Below, piece after piece: positions 1 through 8,037 of a stretch of 10,695 nucleotides of DNA; the first letter of the stretch is position 1, and every line of letters begins with the position of its first letter. Position numbers and translations under genes: made by a program. Source of the DNA: Candidatus Competibacteraceae bacterium (lineage in GTDB: Bacteria > Pseudomonadota > Gammaproteobacteria > Competibacterales > Competibacteraceae); contig JAGRHM010000377.1 in NCBI GenBank assembly GCA_020445005.1, forward strand, positions 1 through 10,695, read 5' to 3'. The notes under the pieces are model-generated. The model was not told where the DNA came from. It made no database searches and saw nothing but the letters and a program-made list of their open reading frames with translations.

Positions 1-24
1 GCTGCGCTTTTGCCCGACCTACAG
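1..24. repeat. Partial copy of a GC-rich dispersed repeat (tentative)
   Basis: The first bases contain GCGCTTTTGCCCGACCTACA, which resembles one arm of the 'GTAGGTCGGGc/t...CGC' intergenic repeats common in many proteobacterial genomes, where the two arms form a hairpin. Only one arm lies inside the window, so the palindrome cannot be seen. No second copy occurs in this window. The resemblance is from memory of such repeats and not from a search, so confidence is low. Confidence 0.3.
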
Positions 25-98
25 TTTAGATTCCACAAGAAGCCTCGAAGAGCCGATAAAATTACCGATTTATTCGCCATCTTGATCAGGATTACGCC
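25..98 (+). promoter_or_regulatory. Leader of the nicotinate phosphoribosyltransferase gene, with RBS and a weak -10 candidate
   Basis: AGGA at 88-91 lies 7 bases before the ATG at 99 and is a good ribosome binding site. TAAAAT at 57-62 matches five of six bases of a sigma-70 -10 box, but no convincing -35 box lies 16-18 bases upstream, so the promoter is only a candidate and the transcript may begin before the window. No other gene is evident in this stretch. Confidence 0.3.
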
Positions 99-1436
99 AT
101 GACCATCGCTCAAAGCGCGCTGCTGACCGATTTGTATCAACTCACCATGCTCCAGACCTACCACGCTGAGCGCATGCAGGAAACGGCGGTTTTCGATCTG
201 TTCGTTCGCCGGTTGCCGGACCGTCGCAGCTTCCTACTGGCTGTCGGGTTGGAACAGGCGCTGGATTACCTGGAGAACCTGCACTTCACGGCTGGAGAAC
301 TGGATTGGCTGGCCGGGTGCGGACGTTTTACTCCCCAGTTCGTGGCTTCTCTGGAAAATTTCCGCTTTACTGGCGAAGTGCATGCCCTGCCGGAAGGAAC
401 TGTATTTTTCCCGAATGAGCCGATCCTGCGCGTCACTGCGCCGCTGTCTCAAGCGCAACTGGTGGAAAGCCGGTTGATCAATCTTCTTCATTATCAGACG
501 CTGATTGCCACCAAGGCGGCGCGCTGCGTACTGGCGGCGCCGGGTAAGTTGCTGGTGGACTTCGGGATGCGGCGCGCGCACGGCGCGGAAGCCGCATTAT
601 TGGCCGCTCGCGCGAGCTGGCTGGCTGGCTTTGCCGGCACGGCGACCGTGGTGGCTGGGATGCGCTTTGGCATTCCAATCTTCGGCACCATGGCCCATTC
701 GCTGGTGGAGGCCCATGACCGGGAAGAAGACGCATTCATACATTTCGCCGCCGCTCAACCGGGCAATGTGGTGTTGCTGATCGACACTTACGATACTGAA
801 GCCGCTGCTCGCAAGCTGCTGGAGCTGGCGCCACATTTCAGTGAGCGCAGCATTCAGATCAAGGGTGTGCGCATTGACAGCGGCGATCTGGCCGAGCACG
901 CTCGGCGGGTGCGGCGCATTCTTGACGAAGGCGGTCTGAAAGAAGTGACCCTGTTTGGCAGCGGCGATCTGGACGAATATCGGCTGGCCGAATTGAGCGA
1001 GGCCGGCGCGCCCTATAATGGTTACGGGATTGGTACCCGGCTGGATGCGTCCACCGACGCGCCGACGCTGGATATGGTCTACAAGCTTCAGGAATATGCC
1101 GGCAAGCCCCGGCGCAAGCGTTCCGAAGGCAAGGCGACCTGGCCGGGTCGTAAACAAATCTACCGACGGACCGATGAGAACGGCATTTTGGCCGGTGACT
1201 GCCTGAGTTTGGAAAATGCCCCACAACCCGGCGAACCGCTGCTGCAACCCGTGATGCGCGAAGGCAAACGGCTAGGGCCGCCGGAACCGCCCGCCGACAT
1301 TCGGGAGCGGGTGCAACGACAGCTTGCGGCGCTGCCGGCGGCGTTGCGCGCTAACCGAACCGACGCTTCTTATCCGGTGGAGATTGCTCCGGAATTGCGC
1401 GAATTGGCCGATCGGCTGGATCGAGAGACGTACTGA
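99..1436 (+). CDS. pncB: Nicotinate phosphoribosyltransferase
   Basis: This 445-residue cytoplasmic enzyme should convert nicotinate, PRPP and ATP to nicotinate mononucleotide, the entry step of the Preiss-Handler NAD salvage route. The family pattern is clear throughout: an N-terminal TDLYQLTM motif (10-17), a [10 protein letters not shown] segment (153-162), FGTMAHS at 195-201 with His200 as the expected phosphorylated histidine, RIDSGDL (258-264), FGSGDLDE (286-293) and GIGTRL (310-315), the last three belonging to the phosphoribosyl-binding barrel. Length and motif spelling fit the PncB2/NAPRT-like branch more than the shorter E. coli PncB. The ATG at 99 is supported by AGGA seven bases upstream and by the conserved N-terminal motif starting ten residues in. 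It is the first gene of a five-gene co-directional run; the lipoyl synthase start follows 38 bp after its stop. No defect is visible. Confidence 0.94.
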   Translation: MTIAQSALLTDLYQLTMLQTYHAERMQETAVFDLFVRRLPDRRSFLLAVGLEQALDYLENLHFTAGELDWLAGCGRFTPQFVASLENFRFTGEVHALPEGTVFFPNEPILRVTAPLSQAQLVESRLINLLHYQTLIATKAARCVLAAPGKLLVDFGMRRAHGAEAALLAARASWLAGFAGTATVVAGMRFGIPIFGTMAHSLVEAHDREEDAFIHFAAAQPGNVVLLIDTYDTEAAARKLLELAPHFSERSIQIKGVRIDSGDLAEHARRVRRILDEGGLKEVTLFGSGDLDEYRLAELSEAGAPYNGYGIGTRLDASTDAPTLDMVYKLQEYAGKPRRKRSEGKATWPGRKQIYRRTDENGILAGDCLSLENAPQPGEPLLQPVMREGKRLGPPEPPADIRERVQRQLAALPAALRANRTDASYPVEIAPELRELADRLDRETY

Positions 1437-1446
1437 ATTTGTTGAA

Positions 1447-1455
1447 TGCTAAAAT
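1447..1455 (+). promoter_or_regulatory. Possible extended -10 promoter element before lipA
   Basis: TGCTAAAAT matches the extended -10 pattern TGnTAtAAT with one mismatch. A transcript starting six or seven bases downstream (about 1461-1462) would have a very short leader, leaving the AGGAA site at 1464-1468 almost at its 5' end. There is no good -35 box, though extended -10 promoters do not always need one. It would allow lipA and the signalling genes to be transcribed without pncB. This is pattern matching only. Confidence 0.2.
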
Positions 1456-1463
1456 TTTTTCAC

Positions 1464-1468
1464 AGGAA
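1464..1468 (+). promoter_or_regulatory. Ribosome binding site fixing the lipA start
   Basis: AGGAA ends six bases before the ATG at 1475. This favours that ATG over the in-frame TTG codons at 1439 and 1442, which have no Shine-Dalgarno sequence and lie only 2-5 bases after the previous stop codon. Confidence 0.7.
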
Positions 1469-1474
1469 TCAGCC

Positions 1475-2476
1475 ATGTCTGAACCGATTATTTTTGACGA
1501 TCCCACTGCGAACGCCACAAAATCTGCTCCCCAGGCGACCGGCGAGAAGTTGCGCGGCGCGGGAAAGGTCGCGCGTATTCCAATCAAAGTTGCGCCGACG
1601 GATCCGAAACAACGACTTCGTAAACCGGCCTGGATTCGCGCGCCATTCCCCGGTACGCCGGAAGTGCAGCGTTTGAAGCAAATCCTGCGTGACCATCGCC
1701 TGCACACGGTCTGCGAGGAGGCCAGTTGCCCAAATCTCGGTGAATGTTTTGGACACGGTACGGCGACATTCATGATCATGGGCGATATTTGCACCCGCCG
1801 CTGTCCATTCTGCGATGTGGGGCATGGCCGCCCTAACCCACTTGATGCTCAGGAACCGGAAAATCTGGCGCGCACCGTGGCGGCGATGCGTTTGAAGTAT
1901 GTGGTCATTACTTCAGTAGATCGGGATGATCTGCGGGATGGCGGCGCGCAGCATTTTGCTGATTGTATTCGGGCGGTGCGCGCGGCGCGACCGGGGATTG
2001 TCATTGAGACATTGACCCCCGATTTTCGCGGGCGCATGGATGTGGCGCTGGACATTCTGGAACGGGAGCCGCCGGATGTGTTCAACCATAATCTGGAAAC
2101 CGCGCCGCGTTTGTACCGGCAGGCCCGGCCCGGCGCGGATTACCGGTTCTCGCTGGAGTTGTTACAACGGTTCAAGGCGCGGCGTCCCGGTATTCCAACC
2201 AAGTCGGGATTGATGCTGGGGCTGGGAGAAACACTGGAGGAAATTCGCGAGGTCATGCACGATTTGCGCGCTCATGATGTGGAGATGCTGACGCTTGGTC
2301 AGTATCTGCAACCCAGTGTGCATCATTTGCCGGTCGCTCGTTATGTGACGCCCGAGGAGTTCGAGCAATTGCGGCTGGATGGCGAGGCGATGGGCTTTAC
2401 TCATGTCGCGTCCGCACCGCTGGTGCGTTCCTCCTATCACGCCGATTTACAGGCTATGGGCGCCGGTGTAACGTAG
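1475..2476 (+). CDS. lipA: Lipoyl synthase (radical SAM)
   Basis: LipA inserts two sulfur atoms into the octanoyl group carried on the lipoyl domains of 2-oxoacid dehydrogenases and the glycine cleavage H protein, the last step of lipoate synthesis. Of 333 residues, both iron-sulfur binding sets are seen: Cys80, Cys85 and Cys91 (CX4CX5C, the sacrificial auxiliary cluster) and Cys106, Cys110 and Cys113 (CX3CX2C, the radical SAM cluster). The RSSYHA motif at 318-323, whose serine is the auxiliary-cluster ligand in known LipA structures, is intact. Length is slightly above the ~320 residues of E. coli LipA, the excess being a variable N-terminus rich in polar residues. The octanoyltransferase gene lipB, often next to lipA, is absent here; the upstream neighbour is NAD salvage. 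A 24-bp gap separates it from the kinase gene, with no terminator-like hairpin. Confidence 0.97.
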   Translation: MSEPIIFDDPTANATKSAPQATGEKLRGAGKVARIPIKVAPTDPKQRLRKPAWIRAPFPGTPEVQRLKQILRDHRLHTVCEEASCPNLGECFGHGTATFMIMGDICTRRCPFCDVGHGRPNPLDAQEPENLARTVAAMRLKYVVITSVDRDDLRDGGAQHFADCIRAVRAARPGIVIETLTPDFRGRMDVALDILEREPPDVFNHNLETAPRLYRQARPGADYRFSLELLQRFKARRPGIPTKSGLMLGLGETLEEIREVMHDLRAHDVEMLTLGQYLQPSVHHLPVARYVTPEEFEQLRLDGEAMGFTHVASAPLVRSSYHADLQAMGAGVT

Positions 2477-2500
2477 AGCTGTTCATATCCGGACAAAAGC

Positions 2501-4642
2501 ATGGATCCTGAAGTCTTAACCAGCCTGATCAATAATGCTGCTCTGTTGCTGGTGCTGGCGGTTCTCTACGATCTCGCTTTTTCTGATTCCGAATTCAACA
2601 CTTTCTTGAAGCAGGCGCTGATCGGTCTATGTATTAGCCTGATTGCCGTGGCGCTGATGCTGAATCCGTGGGTTCTGGCGCCGGGGCTGATTTTTGACAC
2701 GCGCTCGGTGTTGCTTAGCGTGGCCGGTCTATTCTTCGGGCTGATTCCCTCCACAATCGCCGCAGCCATTGCCAGCCTTTTCCGCGCTTATCAGGGTGGA
2801 CCGGGCGCATGGACGGGCGTTGTCGTGATTATGGTTACCACAGGATTGGGTGTAGCCTGGAGTTATTGGCGACGTAAACCGCATCAATCGCCAAGCGGGT
2901 CCGAGTTTTATCTGTTCGGCATCGTGACGCATGTCGCCATGCTGCTCTGTATATTGACCTTGCCTTGGCCAGTTGCGGTCGATGTGCTGCGCAGGATCAG
3001 CCTGCCGGTACTGGCGGTATATCCCATTGCGACAGTGTTGCTGGGGAAACTCCTGTCCCATCATTTTGAGCGCCGAAGAATTGAGAACGCACTAAAGACA
3101 GAAATTGTCGAGCGCCGGCGGATTGAGGAGGCGCTGCGCGAGAGCGAGAATCGATTCCGCACGTTGTTTACCACGATGACGGAAGGCATGGCGTTGCATG
3201 AGGTGCTTTACGATGCCGACGGCCAGCCGGTGGATTATCGAATTCTGGAGGTCAATCCTGCGTTTGCACGCCAAACCGGTCTTGCTAGCCAAACGGTGGT
3301 GGGGCGCTGCGCCACCGAGGCTTATAGCGTCTCCTCCGCGCCCTATCTCGCTATATACGCTAAAGTCGTAGAGACTAGCCAACCGGTTACTTTTGAAAGC
3401 TACTTTGCACAGCTCAAAAGACATTTTCGTATTTCAGCATACGCTCTGCGCTCGGGTTGGTTCGTTACCGTCTTTGAAGACATCACCAAACGCAAGCAAA
3501 CTGAAGAAGCTTTGCAGGAAAGCGAGGAGCGTTTCCGCCGGGCTATTCAGGATGCGCCGTTTCCCATTGCGATTCATACTGAAGATGGCGAATTCCTGAT
3601 CATCAATCGAACCTGGTTCGAGATTACCGGTTATACCTCCGACGAAATTCCTACGATCGCTGACTGGACCGAGCGGGCTTACGGCGAGCGTCGACACCAG
3701 GTGCAGGAGGGCATTGATCGTCTCTATGCATTGGACCGTCCGGTCGCTGAAGGAGAGTTTGTCATCGCCTGCAAGGACGGTCGTCAGCGGGTCTGGGAGT
3801 TTAGTACATCACCACTGTCGCGCATGGCTGACGGTCGACGCACAGTTATCAGCATGGCGGTCGATATCACTGAACGCAAACAGGCCGAGGAAGAAGTACT
3901 GCGACTGAACCAGGAGTTGGAAGAACGGGTGCGCGAACGCACCATCCAGCTGGAAGCCGCCAACAAGGAGTTGGAAACCTTCGCCTATTCTGTCTCTCAT
4001 GATCTCAAGGCGCCGCTGCGCGGTATTGACGGGTACAGCCGTTTCCTGCTGGATGATTACGCCAGTCAACTGGATGAAGACGGACAACTGTTTATTCACA
4101 ACATCCAGCAGGGCGCTGAGCAGATGAATACGCTGATCGATGACCTGCTGGCTTATTCACGGGTGGAGCGGCGGCCCTTGCACAGCGATGTCCTGGATAT
4201 CGCCCGCTCGGTGGAGCGCATCGTTGCCGAACGCGCCGAAGAGATTGCGGCGCGCGGCGCGACGGTGCGGATCGACCTGCCCCCGTTGACAGCGCACGCT
4301 GACCTGGAAGGCTTGGCGCAGGTACTGCGCAATCTGCTGGACAATGCGCTCAAGTTTGGTCATGCTGGCCTCCCCCTGCAGATTGAGATCGGCGGCCAGG
4401 CCGGTGAAACAGCCATTCAGCTTTGGGTGAAAGATAACGGTATTGGCTTTGATCCGAAGTTTAATGACCGGATTTTCGAGATTTTCCAGCGCTTGCAACG
4501 CGTCGAGGATTATCCGGGCACGGGTGTCGGTCTGGCGATTGCCCGCAAGGCGATACAACGCATGGGTGGGCGAATCTGGGCTGAGAGCGCGCCGGGCCAA
4601 GGAGCCATGTTTTTTCTGGAGTTACCGAACCATGACTGCTGA
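2501..4642 (+). CDS. Membrane sensor histidine kinase: 5TM LytS-type sensor, PAS-PAS, HisKA, HATPase
   Basis: This 713-residue kinase probably sits in the inner membrane. Residues ~5-185 are hydrophobic with several membrane spans and resemble the 5TM-5TMR_LYT sensor of LytS-type kinases, including FDTRSVLLSVAGLFFG (65-80) and GGPGAWTG (99-106). A charged linker (189-215) leads to PAS 1 (~213-332) and PAS 2 (~340-460), each ending in an 'ITxRK' type motif. After a coiled coil (~458-493) comes a phytochrome-like HisKA domain with SVSHDLKAPLRG, phosphoacceptor His500. The ATPase domain shows the N box (Asn611, Asn615), G1 box DNGIGF (645-650), F box around 657-665 and G2 box GTGVGL (673-678), so it should be active. 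The ligand is unknown. The start ATG has only a weak GGA seven bases upstream. Its 3' end overlaps the next response regulator by 11 bp, which strongly suggests a cognate pair. Confidence 0.9.
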   Translation: MDPEVLTSLINNAALLLVLAVLYDLAFSDSEFNTFLKQALIGLCISLIAVALMLNPWVLAPGLIFDTRSVLLSVAGLFFGLIPSTIAAAIASLFRAYQGGPGAWTGVVVIMVTTGLGVAWSYWRRKPHQSPSGSEFYLFGIVTHVAMLLCILTLPWPVAVDVLRRISLPVLAVYPIATVLLGKLLSHHFERRRIENALKTEIVERRRIEEALRESENRFRTLFTTMTEGMALHEVLYDADGQPVDYRILEVNPAFARQTGLASQTVVGRCATEAYSVSSAPYLAIYAKVVETSQPVTFESYFAQLKRHFRISAYALRSGWFVTVFEDITKRKQTEEALQESEERFRRAIQDAPFPIAIHTEDGEFLIINRTWFEITGYTSDEIPTIADWTERAYGERRHQVQEGIDRLYALDRPVAEGEFVIACKDGRQRVWEFSTSPLSRMADGRRTVISMAVDITERKQAEEEVLRLNQELEERVRERTIQLEAANKELETFAYSVSHDLKAPLRGIDGYSRFLLDDYASQLDEDGQLFIHNIQQGAEQMNTLIDDLLAYSRVERRPLHSDVLDIARSVERIVAERAEEIAARGATVRIDLPPLTAHADLEGLAQVLRNLLDNALKFGHAGLPLQIEIGGQAGETAIQLWVKDNGIGFDPKFNDRIFEIFQRLQRVEDYPGTGVGLAIARKAIQRMGGRIWAESAPGQGAMFFLELPNHDC

Positions 4643-5102
4643 AGCATCGGACTCTCTGCAACTTAAGGGTGGTAATAACGGCCGGCTGACTCGCTCCATC
4701 CTCCTGGTGGAAGACAATCCGGTTGATGTGGACTTGACTCTGCGCGCTTTCGCTCGGCGTCGATTGGGTAATCCGATCCAGGTGGCCCGGGACGGTGAGG
4801 AGGCGCTGACCTGGCTTCCGCGTTGGGAGGCGGGCGAACCGCTCCCGGTGGTGATTTTGCTGGATCTGAAGCTGCCCCGGGTGGATGGTCTGGAAGTATT
4901 GCGCCAATTGAAGGCGCATTCTATTTGCCGGAGTGTGCCTGTGGTGGTGCTAACGACTTCCGGCGAGGATCGTGACGTGCAAACCGCCTATCAATTGGGA
5001 GCGAATTCCTACATCATCAAGCCGGTGGATTTCCATCGATTCCTGGAAGTTGTTACGCAAATCGAGTTGTACTGGTGTTTGATGAACGAACCTTCACGCT
5101 GA
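4632..5102 (+). CDS. Single-domain response regulator, Rcp1-like
   Basis: This 156-residue protein is a receiver domain with no output domain. It has the acidic pair Glu27-Asp28 in VEDNPVD, the phosphoacceptor Asp78 in [11 protein letters not shown], Thr108 or Thr109 at the switch position, and Lys120-Pro121. The pattern '[11 protein letters not shown]', the long loop before Asp78 and the C-terminal 'F..VV..IE.YW' helix match the Rcp1/phytochrome-associated receiver subfamily, which pairs with kinases of the same HisKA type as the upstream gene. The reading frame stays open back to 4443 inside the kinase, but the ATG at 4632 fits the domain start and has GGAG at 4618-4621 ten bases upstream. 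The 11-bp overlap with the kinase suggests translational coupling. Without an output domain it likely works by protein contact or as a phosphate shuttle; the target is inferred to be the downstream receiver protein. Confidence 0.92.
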   Translation: MTAEASDSLQLKGGNNGRLTRSILLVEDNPVDVDLTLRAFARRRLGNPIQVARDGEEALTWLPRWEAGEPLPVVILLDLKLPRVDGLEVLRQLKAHSICRSVPVVVLTTSGEDRDVQTAYQLGANSYIIKPVDFHRFLEVVTQIELYWCLMNEPSR

Positions 5103-5112
5103 AGGCGCACCC

Positions 5113-7968
5113 ATGAAAATTCTGTATGTCGAAGATAGTCCGGTCGATGCCGATCTGGCGCGACGGCGGCTGGCGAGATTAGCGCCGGACTTTACCATCG
5201 ATACAGCTACGACGCTACGGGAGGCGCTCGAACGCCTCAAAGAAACGCCGGATTATGAAATGGCGCTGATCGATCTGCGTCTGCCGGATGGCAATGGTCT
5301 CAATGTATTGGCGAATATCCGGGAACGCCAATTACCCATCGCGGTCGTGATTCTGACCGGTTCGGGTCATCAGGAATTGGCGATTATCGCCCTCAAATCC
5401 GGCGCCGACGATTATCTGGTCAAGCATGGCGATTACCTGGAGCGCCTGCCCCAGGCGTTGCGGGACGCCAGGACCCGCTATCTGGCTGAAGTGATGCGCA
5501 AATCCCGCCCGCTGCGGGTGTTGTATGCGGAACATAACCGCTTTGATGTCGATCTGACCCGGCGCTACCTGGCCCAGCATGTTCCGTATATCTACTTGAC
5601 TGTAGTTGCCGACGCTGCCGAAGTGTTGGCCTGTTTACCCGTTGATCCGTCGATTTCCCCAGGTTATGAGGTTTTGCTGCTGGATTACCATCTGCAGGGG
5701 CTTAACGCCCTGGAACTGACCAAAATTCTGCGGCAGGAACGCCATCTCAACCTGCCAATCGTGCTGATCACCAGCGAAGGCAGCGAAGAGGTGGTCGGTC
5801 AAGCCCTGCGTCTGGGCGTCTCCGATTATTTGATCAAGCGCCAGAGCTACTTGTATGAGTTACCAGCCGTGCTGGAGAAGGTCTATCACCAGGCGATGAT
5901 GACTCAGGAACGCTTGGCCCTGCAGGCGGTGAAACAACAATATGAAGAACTGGCGGCGCGCATTCCGGTAGGTGCCTATCGGTTACGGATGATTCATGAC
6001 GACGGCATGCGGTTTGATTATGTCAGTCCCCGCTGGTGTTTAATCAACAACCTGGACCCGCAGACGGTGTACAGCGATGTGAGCTTGGCGTTTACGCAAG
6101 TTTATCCCGAGGAACGGGCGAGGTTTGCGCGTCTGTATGAACAATTGCGGCTTAATCCTGAAGGTTTTGAGTGGGAGGGTCGGTTTCTCGTTCATAATGA
6201 AACTCGCTGGATGCGCATCGAGTCCACTCCGACGCGGCTGGAAAATGGCGATATTATCTGGGATGGCATTCAGACGGACATCACGGAGCGTCACCAGGCT
6301 AACGAAAAGTTGCGCTTGAGCGCCGCCGTCGTCGCCAGTACCCGCGATGGCGTGGTGATCACCGATCTCGAAGCGCGCATTCTAGTAGTCAATCCCGCCT
6401 ATTGTGAGATTACCGGCTATAGCGAAGCCGAAGCGCTCGGTCAAACCCCGCGCATTCTCCAGTCAGGTCGTCATGACCGCGCCTTTTACCAGGCGATGTG
6501 GGCTAGTTTGCAGGAGACAGGCCACTGGCGCGGCGAGTTATGGAACCGGCGCAAGAATGGCGAATTGTATCCGCAGTGGCTGACGGTCAGCGTGGTTCGC
6601 AATCCCCAGGGCGAGGCCACCCACTATGTCGGCGTTCTGACCGACATGAGTCAGATCCGGTACATTGAAGCGCGGCTGGAGCGGCTGGCTCATTATGATC
6701 CGCTGACCGACTTGCCTAACCGGCTGCTCGTGCAATCGCGGCTGGCGCATGCCCTGGAACAGGCGCAGCGGCATGGCCATCAGGTCAGCGTTTTGTTCAT
6801 TGACCTGGATCAGTTTAAGACCATTAACGATAGCCTGGGCCATCCGGTCGGCGACCAGTTGTTGCAGGCCGTTGCTTGGCGATTGAGCGGGCGGTTTCGC
6901 CAGGAGGACACCCTGGCCCGGTTAGGGGGCGACGAGTTTCTGGTGGTGCTGGAATACCTGAAACGGCCGGAAGAAGCGGTTGCAGTGGCGCGGAGTATTC
7001 TCGGTCTTTTAGAACAGCCTTTTAAACTGAACGGTGATCAGGAGATCTACGTCAGCGCCAGCATTGGCATCAGCCTTTATCCGGATGACGGTTATTCAGC
7101 GGCTGAACTAATACAACACGCGGATACGGCGGTTTATCAGGCCAAGACTCAGGGGCGCAACACCTGCCGGTTTTATACCGAGACCCTGACCCGTGCTGCT
7201 CACGAGCGGCTTGACCTGGAAAGCCGGCTGCGACGGGCGCTGGAGCGTGGCGAGTTCCTGGTGCATTATCAACCGCTGATGTCGGCCCAGGAGCGGCAGA
7301 TGGTGGGCGTCGAAGCGCTGGTGCGCTGGCAACCGCCTGATAAAGCGCTGATGTCGCCCATGCGCTTCATTCCGCTCGCTGAGGAGACCGGCTTGATTCT
7401 GCCGCTGGGCGAGTGGGTGCTGCGCACCGCCTGTACGCAAGCGAAAGCCTGGATGAACGCGGGGGGGCTGCCTCTGTTATTGGCGGTCAATCTCTCCGCC
7501 CGGCAGTTCCAGCAGCCCGACCTGATTGACCGTGTTCGCGCTGTATTACTGGATACCGGCTTGCCGTCGACCTGTCTGGAGCTGGAGATTACCGAGAGTA
7601 CTTTGATGGAACAGGGCCAGCAGGCGGTGTCCACTCTGGCGGCGCTCAAGGAATTGGGAATACGATTAGCCATTGACGATTTCGGCACCGGTTATTCTTC
7701 GCTGGCTTATCTCAAGCGTTTTCCCATTGATAAGCTGAAAATCGACCAGAGTTTCGTGCGCGATATTCCGTATGACTCGAATGACATGGAAATCGCTGCT
7801 GCGATCATTGCTCTGGCTCGTAATCTTCATCTGGAAGTGCTAGCCGAGGGCGTGGAGACCGAGGAGCAACTGGCCTTTCTGTGTGAACGGGGTTGCAATA
7901 CCTGTCAGGGCTATCTGTTCAGTCGACCTGTGCCTGCCGAGGAGCTGACGGCCTTGTTGAGGGGATAA
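5113..7968 (+). CDS. REC-REC-PAS-PAS-GGDEF-EAL c-di-GMP synthase/phosphodiesterase
   Basis: This 951-residue cytoplasmic protein should make and/or degrade cyclic di-GMP under receiver control. Receiver 1 (~2-125) has Glu7-Asp8, phosphoacceptor Asp54, Thr82 and Lys104. Receiver 2 (~133-255) keeps Asp191, Thr220 and Lys242, but its metal pair reads Glu140-His141. PAS domains span ~275-393 and ~400-515. The GGDEF domain (~520-690) has FIDLD (Asp564), an intact GGDEF at 605-609 and an RQED inhibitory site (Arg596-Asp599) five residues before it. The EAL domain (~700-950) has EALVRW (Glu734), Asn793, ITES (Glu828), DDFGTG (Asp855-Asp856), KLKID (Lys876), AEGVE (Glu912, Glu915) and Gln932, so both catalytic halves look competent. 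AAGG at 5102-5105, seven bases before the ATG, supports the start. It begins ten bases after the response regulator stop, in the same likely transcript. Confidence 0.94.
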   Translation: MKILYVEDSPVDADLARRRLARLAPDFTIDTATTLREALERLKETPDYEMALIDLRLPDGNGLNVLANIRERQLPIAVVILTGSGHQELAIIALKSGADDYLVKHGDYLERLPQALRDARTRYLAEVMRKSRPLRVLYAEHNRFDVDLTRRYLAQHVPYIYLTVVADAAEVLACLPVDPSISPGYEVLLLDYHLQGLNALELTKILRQERHLNLPIVLITSEGSEEVVGQALRLGVSDYLIKRQSYLYELPAVLEKVYHQAMMTQERLALQAVKQQYEELAARIPVGAYRLRMIHDDGMRFDYVSPRWCLINNLDPQTVYSDVSLAFTQVYPEERARFARLYEQLRLNPEGFEWEGRFLVHNETRWMRIESTPTRLENGDIIWDGIQTDITERHQANEKLRLSAAVVASTRDGVVITDLEARILVVNPAYCEITGYSEAEALGQTPRILQSGRHDRAFYQAMWASLQETGHWRGELWNRRKNGELYPQWLTVSVVRNPQGEATHYVGVLTDMSQIRYIEARLERLAHYDPLTDLPNRLLVQSRLAHALEQAQRHGHQVSVLFIDLDQFKTINDSLGHPVGDQLLQAVAWRLSGRFRQEDTLARLGGDEFLVVLEYLKRPEEAVAVARSILGLLEQPFKLNGDQEIYVSASIGISLYPDDGYSAAELIQHADTAVYQAKTQGRNTCRFYTETLTRAAHERLDLESRLRRALERGEFLVHYQPLMSAQERQMVGVEALVRWQPPDKALMSPMRFIPLAEETGLILPLGEWVLRTACTQAKAWMNAGGLPLLLAVNLSARQFQQPDLIDRVRAVLLDTGLPSTCLELEITESTLMEQGQQAVSTLAALKELGIRLAIDDFGTGYSSLAYLKRFPIDKLKIDQSFVRDIPYDSNDMEIAAAIIALARNLHLEVLAEGVETEEQLAFLCERGCNTCQGYLFSRPVPAEELTALLRG

Positions 7969-7971
7969 GTC

Positions 7972-8008
7972 GGTCTTTCTTCCTTCCATCAGCGACTCGC
8001 TAAAGACC
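7972..8008. terminator. Inverted repeat between convergent genes, possible weak terminator
   Basis: GGTCTTT at 7972-7978 pairs perfectly with AAAGACC at 8002-8008. The 23-base loop holds a second small dyad, AGCG/CGCT, at 7991-8001. The element lies in the 69-bp gap between the converging c-di-GMP gene and MFS gene, where a bidirectional terminator would be expected. Neither flank has a clear run of T residues, so it is not a canonical rho-independent terminator. Confidence 0.3.
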
Positions 8009-8037
8009 CCTTGCCTACTAAGAGACGATGTAACATT

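Noticed and set aside
1..102. Open + strand frame from the window edge ending in TGA overlapping the pncB ATG
   Set aside because: 34 codons open by chance is quite likely, the translation matches no family I recognise, and the region carries a repeat-like segment and the pncB leader.
597..1247. 216-codon - strand open frame opposite pncB
   Set aside because: Antisense shadow of a strongly conserved enzyme gene, with no recognisable motifs or RBS.
1439..1474. TTG start adding 12 residues to lipA
   Set aside because: No ribosome binding site for it, whereas AGGAA sits six bases before the ATG at 1475; LipA conservation begins well after either start.
4443..4631. N-terminal extension of the response regulator inside the kinase gene
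   Set aside because: The extension is a shadow of the conserved kinase ATPase domain; the receiver fold starts shortly after the ATG at 4632.
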